Positions 1 through 14,600 of a stretch of 64,000 nt of DNA are shown in pieces. Origin of the DNA: Varroa destructor (lineage: Eukaryota > Arthropoda > Arachnida > Mesostigmata > Varroidae); the NCBI RefSeq assembly GCF_002443255.2, contig NW_019211457.1, forward strand, positions 17,728,242-17,792,241, given 5' to 3'. Each line of letters begins with the position of its first letter. The first letter of the stretch is position 1. The translations under genes and the position numbers were made by a program. The notes beneath the pieces are model-generated. The model ran no database searches. It saw only the letters and a list, made by a program, of their open reading frames with translations, and had not been told where the DNA came from.

Positions 1-2614
1 CGAGCCTTCGGTTTTTGTTGTTAATAACAATATATCTGCCATTATGCTATGTTTTTATTTAACTCTGTTAATGAATATTTCACAAAATTGGCTATATCAT
101 TGACATAGCTTTGTTTAATCTCTGACAGTTACATTGTATATACTGAACACTTCACCCATTCGTGATTGTCGCAAGAGGGTGCCGTATCGGCCTCCACTCC
201 TAGATTGTACTGACCTGGCAAGCACACCGAAAGTCCCTGAAAGCAATCGATAGGAGTGTAGTATTTCGCAATATTTTACCGGAAACGACGTAGAAATTGT
301 ATTGAATGCTGTCTCATGTATGCCGAAAGCACACGCTCCCGACGTATTGTTTCGGGACATATATCTCACCGAAAACAGCATGTTTCTCTACAAGCTTCTA
401 ATAATCGAGAGATCACCTTAACATCATATAAGAATGAGCCTTTTAACCATGCTCACAGACACCATTGATTTCACTATGTGGAAAACTTGTATACTCGATA
501 CTATTATTTTTAATACTTTTTTTTGATCGCTGGAGCCTTGGCTGCCCAATAAGGAGCATTTCGTACGTTTGTTCTAATTCATGTTATGAATGAACTCTTT
601 AGGTGTGGTAAGGATAGATCAAGTTAAAATGTAAAATTTAGTGAATGCCTCTGAAATTGCAACACATGGATATACTCCTTGAAAATAATATTCTCGACTT
701 ATTTAGTCTTGCTGCTGTGAAAGAGAACAGTGAGCAACTGCTCATTCCGCTAGGGATATCAAACGTTTCTTTCGATACCCTTAGTGGAATAAACTATGAT
801 GTAAAAAGTATTGATTATCGTCATAACACAATGGAAGATGGGTGACTGCGGAAGAGGTGTAAAAATGGCTAAATATTACTAAAAAAAAAAAACAGAAGTA
901 GTTCTGATAGGTAAATAAATAGGCACAAGTCACCTTGTTTTCTCTAAGGTTGTGACTCAATGTCCTGGAACGCTTATAGAACATGAAGCTACCACTTACT
1001 TCATATAAAGAAACGGCAAGAATTTCCAAATCTTACGACGTATGTAGAAGTGGAATAATTAAACGTAGCTTCACAATTAAATTCTATTACAGGTAAGATA
1101 GGGGTATGGTATATGCAACCCGCAAGTTGATAGCGATGTGACTTGTTACGATAAATTACGATAGATAGGTTATATAGATATATCGTCGATTAGTATCTTG
1201 ATGGTACATCTTATGAAATTACAAATAAAAAATTAAATACATGTATGAATCTTTGAAGCATGTGAGTTTTAAACATCGAGCAAGTACCTTGTTTTCTTTA
1301 TGCACATATAAAGTATAGCTCATTCGTTAGCCGCGAATAACTCACAAACGTCCAGCATCTATATTTGCTCTCTGTTGTTTGCAAACTCTTTGTTAGTACG
1401 TCATAATTTATTTCTCCTACTGGAAAATTCTGACTGCCATCAAATGAAAACTTCAACTTGAAGAAGCATTGAGGTTTCTCTATTATTATGCCGGGCATGA
1501 TGTCAGAGCATCGCTCCTTTCCAATAGAACCCACAGGAGAAACTGACAATACCCTTTCCCGTCGATAAATATGACGGCCTTTTTGCGCATTTATTGAGCG
1601 TTCGGCATACTTGTATGAAACTTGTACGCTACATTTGGAATTCTAATGAGATTAAGAAGGGTACTGTACTTAAGGACAAACACACTTTAGAGTTTGTCGT
1701 AAAATCGAATTCCTATTAATAATATCTAACTTATTATTAATTAAGCTTAACAGAGTTCCTACAGATAAAGATATTTAGAGATATAAAAATTAGCATCGAA
1801 AGTTTAAAGATCATACGTAAAAAGTAAGACGGTATAGCATGTATTGTTGCCTAATTGACATTAATAAGTGCTGGAAAATAGTTAATACATATGGGACGGT
1901 GTTTGACCTACCGACAGTAAACGAGTGATTATCTTTAAATGACACCTGAATTTCTCACAAGAACGATAGTATGCTGCTAACAATAGCCCGGGTGTTATTT
2001 GTCTTGCGACCATAAGAAATATTTTTTGTAAACATAGTTGTCTATGTATTAATAAACAACAAAGTCAAAACAGCTCTCACGAAGCTACACGGGTCTGTAC
2101 TCCACATATTACGACATGTTTGTTGGTCTTGCAAGTATAAAGTACTCATGTTAATCTCTATTTCATTGGTAAGTGCGTCATATCTCTGTTTTCACACTCG
2201 AACAACCGGGACGTCAGACTGTGGTCGCGAGGTTTGCTACAGAAAGTGGAAGGTTTCGGTATCCCTGCGATCGACACCCCTCGTCACCGCCAAAAAGCCT
2301 TCTCGGTATACATAGACCTGTGTACGTACACTCAAACATTTCCCCGTTGTTATACTGTAGAGGAATAGATATAATCTACGAACCACTGTAGTCTGCCATC
2401 TCAAGAAACCACTATTGTATTGCTTTAATTATTATACTCAGCAACTGTAAATTGCACTCCTCATCGGATGAATAAAAACAGGCTAAATTTCAGCCGGCCA
2501 CCTACGGCGAACTTGCCCTTCAACGACAAGTCAACTTGACGCATGCATGTGCTGCGTACCTCCCTTTATTTCTTTTCTTGTCCCGATTTTTTCGTATTAC
2601 CAACTGCCTTCGAC

Positions 2615-2818
2615 TTAAACTTGACTGTCTCCGCGTCTTCTTTGTCCGTCCGCAGAGGTAGCCACACGCCACGCGATAGTTTGATCTGATGTTTGCTTGA
2701 CAATCACATAGACATCAACAGCAGCCATTGGTGCTACTGCTAATACTATAACTACTGCAAATAGGAAAAGAAGAAAAGGATATCCGAATGATAGTGTATG
2801 ACGTAAGAGGGACATCAT
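2615..2818 (-). CDS. Hypothetical short ORF with a hydrophobic N-terminus
   Basis: From ATG at 2818 the frame encodes 67 residues. After MMSLLRHTLSFG comes a strongly hydrophobic run (YPFLLFLFAVVIVLAVAP, about residues 13-30), like a signal peptide or a single membrane helix, then a polar tail ending RRRGDSQV. It could be the first exon of a secreted or membrane protein, with a splice donor somewhere after DVYVIVK, but no downstream exon can be tied to it. No family was recognised. The surrounding 2.6-3.1 kb is richer in G+C than its neighbours, which slightly favours coding. Confidence 0.25.
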   Translation of the reverse strand: MMSLLRHTLSFGYPFLLFLFAVVIVLAVAPMAAVDVYVIVKQTSDQTIAWRVATSADGQRRRGDSQV

Positions 2819-3875
2819 CTGGCACTTGTTGTTACCGAAGCCAGCCAATAAGAGAAAAGTCCACCACTGATTCTGCGTACAAGAAGTCTAAGGTTATTAT
2901 TGCAGCTGGTGTAGCGCCTGCTATTCGTCGACTGTTAATGGATCGCCTTCACCGCTGTACTCACCATCGCTACGCTGCTGTTCACCGAGACTTTGGCGAC
3001 TTCCGAGCAGACGCGCAGAGCCGGCAGTTTCCCGCCAAACACTTCATCTTCTGACATCTTCTATGCGTCAGACTAATCCCCAGAACAACAGCTCTCGACC
3101 TCATTCACTTGACCATTATCTCTGCTAGCTACCTACAGCCCTTAGATGGGCACTCCTTCTTCGCGAAACTGTTTTGCGGTGGCTGTGTGTCGCACCTTAA
3201 CTGGTATGACTCAATTGGCAGTAATGATGGGCTAGATACCATTGTATTTATCGTGAACATTCTCAAATCTATCGACGATACTATCTGATTCTGCTAGTGT
3301 GTGTGTATGTACGGAGTTCCGCCATCAATAGCATTGGTAACCGCAAATGAACAATGCTGACTGTTAACTTTTCCTTACGAAAAAGCACGGCTAGATTTGT
3401 GTCGAATGGGCCAAGTAAGAGCAGACGAAATTGCAGGAAAACACTGTCGCTGACGCCACTGATGTTTACTTTAGTCAATCCCTTACTTTAGTTCCTTGGT
3501 CGATGCTACCAGTGTTGTTGTTATTGTCGTCGGGCGTAGAGATTTGGATAGGAAGATTATTGAGACGGTGCGAGAGAGAAGACTGGGCATAATATCGATT
3601 GTTCATCGAAGGCTGCCATATTTATTTGCTTCGGTCGGAGACTACGCAGCTGGTGTCAGTATCAGCCATAAACTAGTCAATTGATACTGGTCATGATGTT
3701 CCAGTTAACTAGGCATCCGGATATCAGATGAATCAAATAGAATAAACAACAGAATTTTTCGGCGGCATTCATGGTGGTGTAGGGATGTTGAAATAACTGA
3801 AAAGTTGCAACAGGCAAAAAAACAAAAGTTAGCTAATTAAGTTTATTAATAACTTGAGTCCGACACAGGAAGATT

Positions 3876-3943
3876 TGTGCTGTACTAGATAAAACGATAG
3901 GACTAAAATTGTGCTATATTAGATAGAGCGATAGGACTAACAT
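3876..3943. repeat. Diverged tandem repeat, 2 x 34 bp
   Basis: Two units beginning TGTGCTGTACTAGATA (3876) and TGTGCTATATTAGATA (3910) share the downstream CGATAGGACTAA with a few substitutions. Confidence 0.8.
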
Positions 3944-6900
3944 TTTAGCGACTCTGTCAGTATATGTGGAGTACGATTTCAGCGGGAATAACGGTGGCTG
4001 TATTCGGTCACGGGTCTCTTTAGGAACGAAGCATCAATTACTTGCATACAATAGCTTAGACCAACCAAATATATCATAACGAACAGCTTCTACTTGAGAA
4101 AATTTAAACCAAGAAGAAACTTATGAAACGGTAAGCATCCTATTGATTTGGACTAAACTACGCGTTTCGCCCGTGTGGGGGCGCTTTGTTACTTTCACGG
4201 TAGCGGTTGTTGTATTTCATTACACGACGTCTGAAAGCACAGGACATGCTCCAACCCAAAACGCGTGCACTTCCTATCGGCTGAGTAAACGAAGTCAGTC
4301 AACCATTTGAAAGATAAAAACGTCCGTTAACCCAAACAAAAGTAAACTAGGAAACGTTACGATTTTTTTCATGTTTTGTCGTATCTTAACAAAGTCCAGT
4401 AATAAACTGTTGGACAGTCATTGTAACTAACGCGTACTGTCGTAACATGTATGTTATGTTGGCGTCCCAGATGTATACTAAATACATAATATAACCTATA
4501 ATATTAGCGGACCCAGTGATAACCGGTTCATCTCAACAGCATACAGTTGACAAGAAATTAGGTAAGCCATATTTAGTTGGGGTCCGCTTCAATCCTGATA
4601 TGTGTATAGAGAAAATATTTACAGATGAAGATATGACTAACCCAGAGGTATTTTAGGAAAACTGGGCATATTACTTTGGTGGATACTCGCAAATGAACAA
4701 AATTTTTAAGAGGGGTTCTTTGTTGATTTATTTTCTTAGTGTTATTAGATAGAATACGCTCAAAACATACCAGTGCCGAATGATACAAATGTATCAGGTA
4801 GGTTTGGCAGATTATTTACTATGTATAGCTTACCTAATAATAGAGTCAGCATAGAAGATAAATATTAATGGATATATGAGTTTTTTAAGCTCAAACGTGT
4901 CAAACCTCGAAACTGTGTCCAAGTATTTTGAATTCACACGTCAAATATTTCAATATAAGCATATTGTATTTTTTTCTTCGAGTGCTGGAAATTGCACGAG
5001 TACCTATTAAAACGACCTATTTTATTCTACAATTAGCTCAATAGTCATTATTTACTAATTCAATGTTGGTTTTTTCTAGGGCACTTCAGAGAACTCCGGA
5101 TGCTGTCTTTGATACGAAAACAGTAAAGCAATGTTGGTTAAACTTAAATGCAAGAAAAATCGTCGTTATTAATCTAATCAGGACATATGACTATAAGTAG
5201 CTGACTGACAGCATAAATTCCGAAAATAAGTTACACTACTGTATACATAATAGTTGTTCAGCGATGAATCACGAAGGTCTTACGAAAGCAATTATAGCAG
5301 ATCTATATTATTCGAGGACATTATGAAGCTGCATTTCTTCTGAATGCATCACAGCACAACAACGATCCGTCAGAAGGTGAAACACATTTAGACTGAATTA
5401 AGTGCGACTCAAATCTATTTATTCATCTTAGTCAAATTCTATTTACCTTTGATGGTAGTGGTCAAAAACTTACAGGACAACTACAAAATATCTTAATATC
5501 AGAGAGAGTATCCAGAACCGTTCAAGACGCTTCGCGTTATGCGAGTCTTGAGGTAAAAACGAATTTAAGAGATTTGAAGTATGATGCCCGAGGGTAACCT
5601 AATGTCTCAAATGATTTTCCTCGCATCTAAAGTATCTTATGCATCGTGATGCTCATGGGAATCGCGTTTCCTGAGACGTCTATAGTGGATCTCACGGCAA
5701 AGCAAATGACAATATATCGGTTTACCTAATTTATCCTATCGCACTTGAAGTAAATTCCCATTCGTTTCCGCGAATTCTGGCTCCCATTTCCTAAGATTGG
5801 TGTTGAGCGCTTTCGTTGCCACGAGCACAAGGACAGTAGCGGCGAACAACTAGAAAATACACGAGGTTATTTCCGGTCACTACGCGCTCATTTTCAGTGC
5901 TCATTTTTCCACTGCAGAATCTTTCTAAATGGCGCCTATTCGAAGCGTCTCGTACGTTGTATTTTATAATATATATATTTAATAATTTTTCTGTTTAAGT
6001 TTTTTTTCAGGTAGTGCTATAGTAAACAGTGATTTATCGAACTTTGAATGTCCTGAATAATGTGTCAAATTGAGCTCTGCAGTGTGATCGATGATATTCT
6101 CAACAAATTGCACATTTGATTATGAAACGTCACTTTAAAGGTCTTTTTCATGTAGAATTTCAGCCTTTCGATATATAGATATATATCGATATATAGATTT
6201 TGGAAGCAAACACTAATATGAGCCCAGTGTTGACCACTATACTTAAGTATAGTATATACACATACTGATGATCTCAATTTTATCTCAGCAGTACATATAT
6301 CCAGGATATGGCGTGAACTTAGACAACGTTCAGGTCTGTTTGTACATCGAACGGCTGATGTTACACAAACACAATATTATTTGTTCATCTTTTTGCTATC
6401 CCCCTGGCTTGAGTGATTACTACAAATCGAGCTTACGGAGGCGTGAGTGGGTAATCTCAATAGTATTGATCTTGTTCCAGATGGATTTTCCATGCACCGA
6501 AGGCATTAAGCGATGTTATTTGTATAAGTACACTTATATGTCAGAACCAGTCGATACTCAAGTGTATAAAAAGACGGAGTGCATAAACTAGTCGTTGCAT
6601 ATAGTTACTAAGAATATCCGATCAAGCGTTGCTTCTCAGTCGAAATTCGTTTATCGGATAAATGCGTATATATGAAGTATCTCACTTTTTTTGTGAATTT
6701 TCTACACACATGGGGTTTTGTCTTAAAACTGAAATCTATGCGATCTAGTGGTTCGTGACAGAGTAGTCATCTAGTTGGCTTATTCTAGCGTACAGCTCAC
6801 CGTAAAATAAAATCCTCTCAGCGTAGAAAAATCAGCTCAAAGGGACTATTTCACCGAGACGATTTGCGGCGGACGGATAATACGCAGTCACGAACACTCA

Positions 6901-8157
6901 GTTTTATGTAGTATACTAGGCAGACTTGCAGGCTTCGCTCCACGTTCGCTTTGCCGTTGATTTAGCCGATATGATATATTGATGTTTCATTCAGGCTAAC
7001 GTAAACTGTAGTAGTGCTGATACTCCACCTAGACGGCCAGTAAGGTCTTTCTGGGAGACAGACAGTGCGCTCTGCGCGGCTCGCGGGTATATAAATATTC
7101 TGCAGTATTTGTCGAGATCCAGTGTGCACTCGATATTACGCTAAGAGATGCGGCGCTTTTTGAGTTAGCTCGGATAGGCGTGCAGTAAAACATGTTAAAC
7201 CTTCCCAAAATATACTGCATATAAACGAAGTGTGCATCCATGACGGTGTAGCAGAACTTGATTCCTTCGAACATGCCCCAGACGAAGATCAGGGTGTTAA
7301 CTTCAGTCCACCATTATCCTCTGTCCTGATCAGTGACCTGCCCAACGAGATCAAGTAACGTCTCTATTTAAAGAATCTCTTCCTGTACGAAAGCGATCTT
7401 GTACTGTATATTTCTAACCGATAATACCTCCACCAAGCCTTAGTTATTTCCAAAACAATACGTCACTGACGTGATGCTTTCAAAAGGTCTATCGGGCACG
7501 GTAAACGCACCCCGACTTCGTGTAAGCGCAATTCAGCATATAAATTTCTTCACTTATTTAAAAATGACACTCACGCTTTTGATACACTTTTGATAATCAC
7601 ATCTCTCAGAGAATGTAAAGGGCTTTGGTAGTAGCGATAACGGTTGATGATTGAAGAAAGATCTCGCTTAAAAAATGGTGGCCGTCTTCCACATTAAGGT
7701 AGCCTTCTGTGCATCGTATGGATTACCGTTAACATAAGGCCATCTTACTTCAATTAACTTTGCACACTTGATTGAGTGAAGCCAGACCTATTCAAGCATG
7801 TCTTGAGTTCCCATGCTTCAGTGTAAAACAGGTTATTTTACTTAGTCTGTGACACATCGCTATTCGTCTCTGAAGCGACGGTGTGACTTGAAAGAAACAG
7901 AACTAACTGTCAAGCAATTCACGAGCACAAATTGAAAATGAATGTCATCGACACAAAATTCTGCCAGATCTGGGCAATGATCAATCCCGCATGGAAAGAC
8001 AGAAAGAGAACTAATGGACACGCTACGATGTGGTACGAGATTTACGCATTTATCTGCCAGACATTGGATTATCTCGTCGGTGGAGACGATACGCGCAGTT
8101 GGTAGTTAGAAGAACCCAGCACCCTTCATTTCGTAAACTTTTCGCAAATTGTTAACG

Positions 8158-8628
8158 GTTGTAGAACAAATCGGGGAAGAATATTCACCAACTAATGAAT
8201 ATAAACCACATACCGAAATAGTTTATATAGGAAATAAACCATCCAACAAATTATCCGGGTTAGCATTATTTCTCCCAAAAGGAGGACTTTCTTGAAGAAA
8301 CTCGAAATGGTGTGTTATCCTTTGAACTTGAACAAACAACATTTCTATATAAACCTTGAGAAATTTGTAACAGTTGTCGAGCGAATCGCCAAAAATGGTC
8401 GACTTGGCCAAATCAGTATTACGCTCTATGGAAGCAAAAGGGTATCCCTTAGAAAACGATATGTGTCAAATCAAAGTACGAAGATACCGTTCATAGTTCA
8501 TCAAGCATTGCGCACATTGAGAAAATTAACGTTATTCCTGCTGCGCCCATTTCGTGCAGATTTAAGAGTAAACTATATAAAGCTCTAATGTAAAGTTTTT
8601 ACGACTTCTCGACGGTTGTCGAGCAAAT
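8158..8628. repeat. Three spaced, diverged copies of a GTTGTCGAGCAAAT core
   Basis: The core occurs as GTTGTAGAACAAAT (8158-8171), GTTGTCGAGCGAAT (8373-8386) and GTTGTCGAGCAAAT (8615-8628), spaced 215 and 242 bases apart, with similar bases just upstream (TAACG/TAACA/CGACG). In one frame the copies read GCRTNR, SCRANR and GCRANY. Open frames cover much of this interval. It may be a degraded tandem gene segment or array; the similarity is short and could be partly chance. Confidence 0.45.
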
Positions 8629-11600
8629 TATGAAGAATCTACCAATTTTCATTACGATTTGTGGAAAAAACCTTATCTTGGAAAAAATATTTATTCGATG
8701 AGCATTATCTCATACTCATTTCTAGAGCTCGACGATACACATAAGAATGAAATTCTTGTAGCTCACGGAAATTAGCCTAAAGCAAGTACTCTTTAGAGCT
8801 CTCGATTTGGATGGGAAAGACAAATACACAGATCGACAAACAGAGAGATATATTCAGTCTTAGTAGCGTCGTGATAATAAGGCGCTACCGAAGCTGTCGT
8901 TTGATGAAAACTTTCTAAAGTTTCAAAACTTCCTAAACAAACAGAAGTTACTGGCCACTACTAAAAGCTACTTATACTTTTATGAGCTGCTAATCTAGAC
9001 TAACCAAGCAATTGTTCGTAGCAATAGTTAATTCGCACATCATCAATAGTCAACCCTCCGTATAGAGTTTTCGATTTCGAAGTCTCAACGGAACACCGCG
9101 CATTTAATTCCTTCATACTTTTTCTCTTGTTTATGTATTGCGGCCTCTCCATGTCGCTTTCCTTGACAAAAAATTCAGTATATATTGCCTTTTTATGCGA
9201 AGGGGCAGAAATGTAGTGTTGTCATATGGGCCTATAAACGATCATACGTTGTCATTAGCGTATGCCGAAAATGGTCTTCGAGCTTCAAGCGGTTTAAAAC
9301 CACTTAAATTATCATAACGTATATAGTGTTAGTTACTTAGATTAAAAAGAAGTTCTATAGCAACTTAAACGCATCTTAGTTGTTCAGTATTTATTATATT
9401 TTCTGACTAATAGAGGTTCGTCTGGCCAACAATCTCGATACAAGCCAAGAACAGTTTCCATTATGCGAACCATACATCGAGATTCATGTCGCTCAATTGG
9501 TAGGTTCGCATGAAAAGAACTGGAAGCCTAAAAAGCAATAACAATATTTCTTTTGCATTTCGTACATGAATATTAACATATAAGCGTGACTTTCCAAATA
9601 CGAATTCAAGCTGGACTATCGTTTCAAGAAGCAATAGAAAAAAAAAGTTCTACCTGAGGCAATATTACGGATGTGTCCTACTACCTGACCTACGTAACCA
9701 GCCTAGACTGGCTTTCGAACATCGCAGCTTTTAATCGTTTTGAAAGCAAGATAATACCTAATAATCGATAAAGGAGGAACACTAACAGAGCAAGCCTAGT
9801 AAAAATGAGCGCATACCTAAAAATATAGATTTCATGGTTTCTTGTTAGCTTGCACAATTGCACCTTAGTAGGCCAAACTAGTTCGTATACTACCATTCTA
9901 TAAATCACAAGTAGGCTTCCTCCCCTTGATACAGAAAATTTGTCCTTTGCTAAAATTTGTTACAACCAAATGCGTTATTAAAATGTTCTGCTAGTTGAAT
10001 TAACCCTGTTTTGATAAAATGCCGGAAAGAAAAAAGATATGATCTAACGATCTTCGATACCTCTTTAGCGAAAGCGGTCAGCAATAACAAACTTATCACG
10101 CATTGATTTTAGCGAAATTCTTATTGCGCAACTCGTACATCACAAAAAGAAAAAAAGAACACTGACATTTTGTTTAGGACGATCCCGCTACGCACCTGTA
10201 TATTTGGGATGTTAGAAGCCGATATACAGGGCAATCTTTTTCATATATGTTTTTTCGCACACAAAAAAAACCCTGTCAGTTTGAACCGTTCGGTTTGGCT
10301 CTTAGACGTCAGCCTCAGCATTCATTAGCCGGTCGCAGTCCGTACTTTTCGCTCCATGGATTTTTAGAGCTTACTATAAACTGGCTAAAAAAATCGTTTT
10401 TCCTGATTGTTTCTAAAACGTTGTGTCTATAGTAGCTATGCTTAATTCGAAAATTGTGTACTAAAAAAAATTATCTACTAACACCAAAGCAGGACGCGTC
10501 CCATTTTAAAGAAAAACCAATAGAACTTCTGGCTAGAGCCCCGTTTATGGTTACGTTGAAGAAATAAAGTAATGACCCTTATTTTAGGCTGAAAAATTAT
10601 TGCTATCTGTTCTGTCCGCTAAACCTACACAATACACTATACATAGATATTTATTCGAAGGGACACGCAGCTTACATCTTTCAATTATGAACATACAATG
10701 TTTTTCGTTAACTTATGAGTCATCGTGTTAAGTTTTAAGCGTACTTTTAAAACAAATCTCGTGATGACTTGAATACTAAATATGCATGATAATATTATTA
10801 ATGAGCGTGTCAGCTATTTACAACAAGGTCGTCAGATAAATCGGAACTGTTTTTTGAAGTTTAGAAGTAATCCTCGATGATTTTGACGGCTAACGGAGCG
10901 GTGAATTTACATTTATTTTGTAAGTGCCGCAGATAAGAGGATCACAGAAGTTTCTTGAATGAAATTTACTAAAGGAGCCCGTGTTGTCTCATGCATGCTT
11001 CAAAAGTTCGTGTATTACATTAGCTATTTCTAATATAATAAGACACTGCCATCACTGCTATGGAGAAATGCATTGAGATCTCAAATTAGGGCCTGGTAAA
11101 TATTTAAATAATTTATGTAAAGCTGTCTAAAGACTAACGAGTTACTTATTCAGGAAACTGGCTCAAAACTTTTTTTTACATAACTAGATTTCCTGTAGGC
11201 CAGTGGACCCATATATATATAATTATTAACTCACTGCGCTATTTTCCACTGACAGCTTTGTCAATGAATAGAGCTAACCTTAATTTAATAAATCAACTTG
11301 ATCCAAATACTACATTTTTCCTCATCAAAAATTTTCAAGCTAATTTGCTGACGTTTCTAGTTCGTTTGTAACTGGAAGCGTCAGCAAAAATCTTGAGATC
11401 CTCGACACTAACGTGGCAGTTAACTATAACTATTGCTTCACCTTAACGAGGCTAACGGGATTTATCATTTGCTGAACGTTACTGTTGAATGGGTTCATTG
11501 TACTCGATGACGTCTCGCAAGCCACTCAATATCGCGAAACAGTGTTTCAAGAACAACAGTCCGCCTCTCTCGTTCGCGCCATAATCCATAGCCCCTAAGT

Positions 11601-14600
11601 CATTTTATTGACTAGTTAAATGCAGACGACTCGGCCTTGCTTGGGTCCTCATTCCCGCCGGTAGGAATAAGGTGGGCCATTGTACAATAAAAATTTACGA
11701 GTACTGCTCACAGCTAACGAGAACTTGCGACGTTTATTGGGAATAAAAGGTCACATAGTGCCTTTATTCTGCTTAGTAGAAGTTCTGCCTTAGTACCCTT
11801 GCCTGCATTGATACAGTGATCTCGCGTCGTTGGACAACGAGTCTTGTCATTACGAAAAATTCAGCATCCTAAGTTACTTCGGCTCATATGTACAATGTTA
11901 AACAATTAGAATCATACATCATAGTTACATAATCGCTGGGTTGTCTATTTGTTGGTTAGTCACACTAACAAATATAGCAATCAATCATAGGATAGCATAT
12001 TTGATTTATTACGATTGGAAAGAAATATAGTTAGTAGGGTAACAATAGCCGTTTGAGCATTTTAATCGTATCTCTTTTGAGAAAGTATCGAAAAATCGTT
12101 CGATCTACAACTTGGATGGAACAATGGATCGTTCTCTTACCGATTGTAGGGTAAATATATTTGCTGCCCTTACAGTTCTCTAATCTCATCCCCTTAATAG
12201 GTTACTTGTTACGATGGTGGGTGTCGAAGGCACAACCGTCAGCCTTTTTGTCATACACAAGTTCTGCATTTCGAGTTCAAACAGATAAAGGGAAAGCCAC
12301 CATATGAGAATTGTACAAGCATATGCTGTTGTAGGATTGCTTTCAAGCTTAAAAATGCTATCGAAACTAACAAACCTAACCCGGCAACAGGAGTAGCTCG
12401 TAAAATAAAATTCTCTACACCGACGAGTTAGTCGTAAAGCTACTTCCAGCAGCGAAAATTGATCGCTAACGGATTTGTCATAGAAATTGGTATACCATCA
12501 ACAGTTCTACCGATCTAGAACAATTAATACCACGGTGAAGCGTTAAGGTAGTACTGACTATAATCGTTCGGCGCAAAGGAAAGCAACATAATAGGAGCTC
12601 TGTCGCCGTGGCGGCCATGAGCGTTTATAGACCCTTTAGCAAAATTTCTTCTTAATTAGACAAGGTGCACACCTGAAATGAAATTGTATGTATTTAGAGC
12701 TTCGTTGTGTTGTTCTTACATTTGGCTAGATAATATTCGATTTCTAGAACTCATATCCATGCAATTTGTACGTACGCAAATGGGGCACAAAACCCCCGTG
12801 CCCATATACCGGAGCACTAGATGCGGATTTTTGTGCCGCTAAAAATTGATCAAATTCATTCTATGCCAGTTTAGTAGCATGGATAATAGTGGATTCTTTG
12901 AAAACTTTAGTTTATATTACGTCGAACATGGCTCTCAAAAAAACGGCAAAACATCCCATAATTACTTAACAAGAAATTACCGTGGAAATGCGGCGTTAGA
13001 GGACGGACCAGTATATACCTGTACTGCGCAAAGCCATCGGCAGTTATAAGACTGCCAGCTCTCTCGATTTGCGGCTTTTGAATGAAACGAGGTTCTGCTC
13101 TAAGTTAAATAATTAGTTTCATAAGTCCAAGGTCAGGGTCGCACGAACAACTGCTTCTGTAATAATAAGTTCAAGACTACGCGCTCGTTACAAAGCTGCC
13201 TTTTAATTTAGCGTATCAAGCCGTACCAATCGGTATTCGTCTATGGCACATACTTCCTACGACAACAAACACTGAAAAGATAGTAAAATAGTCGCTCGAT
13301 TCACATGCTGTTCACTCTGGGAGGGCAGCTTCGGAGGCCCTCGCACGGTAAATCGTTCAAGCGTTCACAATAGTCGATGTGTACCATACGGTGTTTTTCC
13401 TATAGATATCACTATCACATTGATGTGCAACCCCATATAAAACGAGCGTCTTACATTTTTTATAAGTTAGTTCTTGACGTGTCTGGTCGGTCAGTAAGAT
13501 TATCTGTTTATTTCATAGGAGGGAATTAACTCGCATCAGCACGAACCGAAATTTTTATAAATGCCGCAACATGTATACCCAATTTTTTTCTTGCACTGGA
13601 TACTTCTGTCTGTTTTAGGGAATTCTACAAGCACAGCTATGTCTCGTTTATACTAAGCGAACTTCAATTAAATATTAACGCTACTTTTCTATTTATACAC
13701 GACTGGTCTATAGTGATAAATGTCAACTATAATAGCAAATAATGCCTAGTATATATGTGTAATTATACTGTGTTCGAAAACGCGACGTATAAGCGCATGA
13801 AATCTGGTGTTTAAAGGTAAGAGTGAACGAACATTGTACACGAGCGTCACTGTGCATAGGCGGCGGCGGGTGGCGATACTCATCCAGTCTTCATATTCTA
13901 GTCGAAATGGAACCCGCTAGTTCTCACCGTCGACTTTGCTGTCTGTTTCGATAAATCGTTATAAATTTTGTCATGGATCGAGCGGGGCAATGTTATTATA
14001 TCGGCTTTGCACGAGCATCAATGTGGGTTCACTACAAGTACGTCTAGCATCTGTTACCCGCCGCTAAGGTCTAACTGGCATCTATAGTATCTATATGAAT
14101 AGGTAGTAAACGGTCTCTCGCACCTGGGTATATACCCCTGGAGCAAACCGGCCGTAGCTATATATCTTACGGGTCCCTGGAAAACCTCACGGAGTACTGC
14201 CTGGAACGGGATATTTGAGCGAGAACAGATAGTAAATTGGAGCGCACTAGTCCAAGGCCCATAGTCTGGGACAGGTATTCTGTATGGAATGCTAAGGTAG
14301 CCATTGACGCTGAATCCTTGTTAAAAGATAGTCAGCCAAAATGTAATAGTTCTACAGAAGTGAAAGTACAATTACCCTGTTGTCTTGAAGCATAGCAAGA
14401 TCATCGTGGAAGTTTTTAAAAAAATGCTAAGAAATATGCCGAAAGTTAATAAAGGAATAGCTGAAGGAAAGGGTAAATTTGGAAAACCTATAGAAAGGAT
14501 ACGTTACTCTCCATAATAAGTAGCGACATTATGTGCTCCAAAGTACGTTTTTATTAAGAGAGCATTGGTTTTAATAGGCATCAGGCTAAAATAATAAGCC

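Larger units (their letters stand above)
1..8100. other. No supported gene; anonymous DNA
   Basis: Only short open frames of chance length, apart from the hydrophobic ORF at 2818-2615 and the diverged 34-bp repeat at 3.9 kb. The 107-codon frame at 6268-6591 starts with an ATG but has an odd composition and no recognisable motif. A G+C-richer patch covers about 2.6-3.1 kb. Confidence 0.6.

Noticed and set aside
6268..6591. 107-codon plus-strand frame
   Set aside because: No motif, odd composition rich in Tyr and Ile, and no splice or polyadenylation context; length is within chance for 64 kb.
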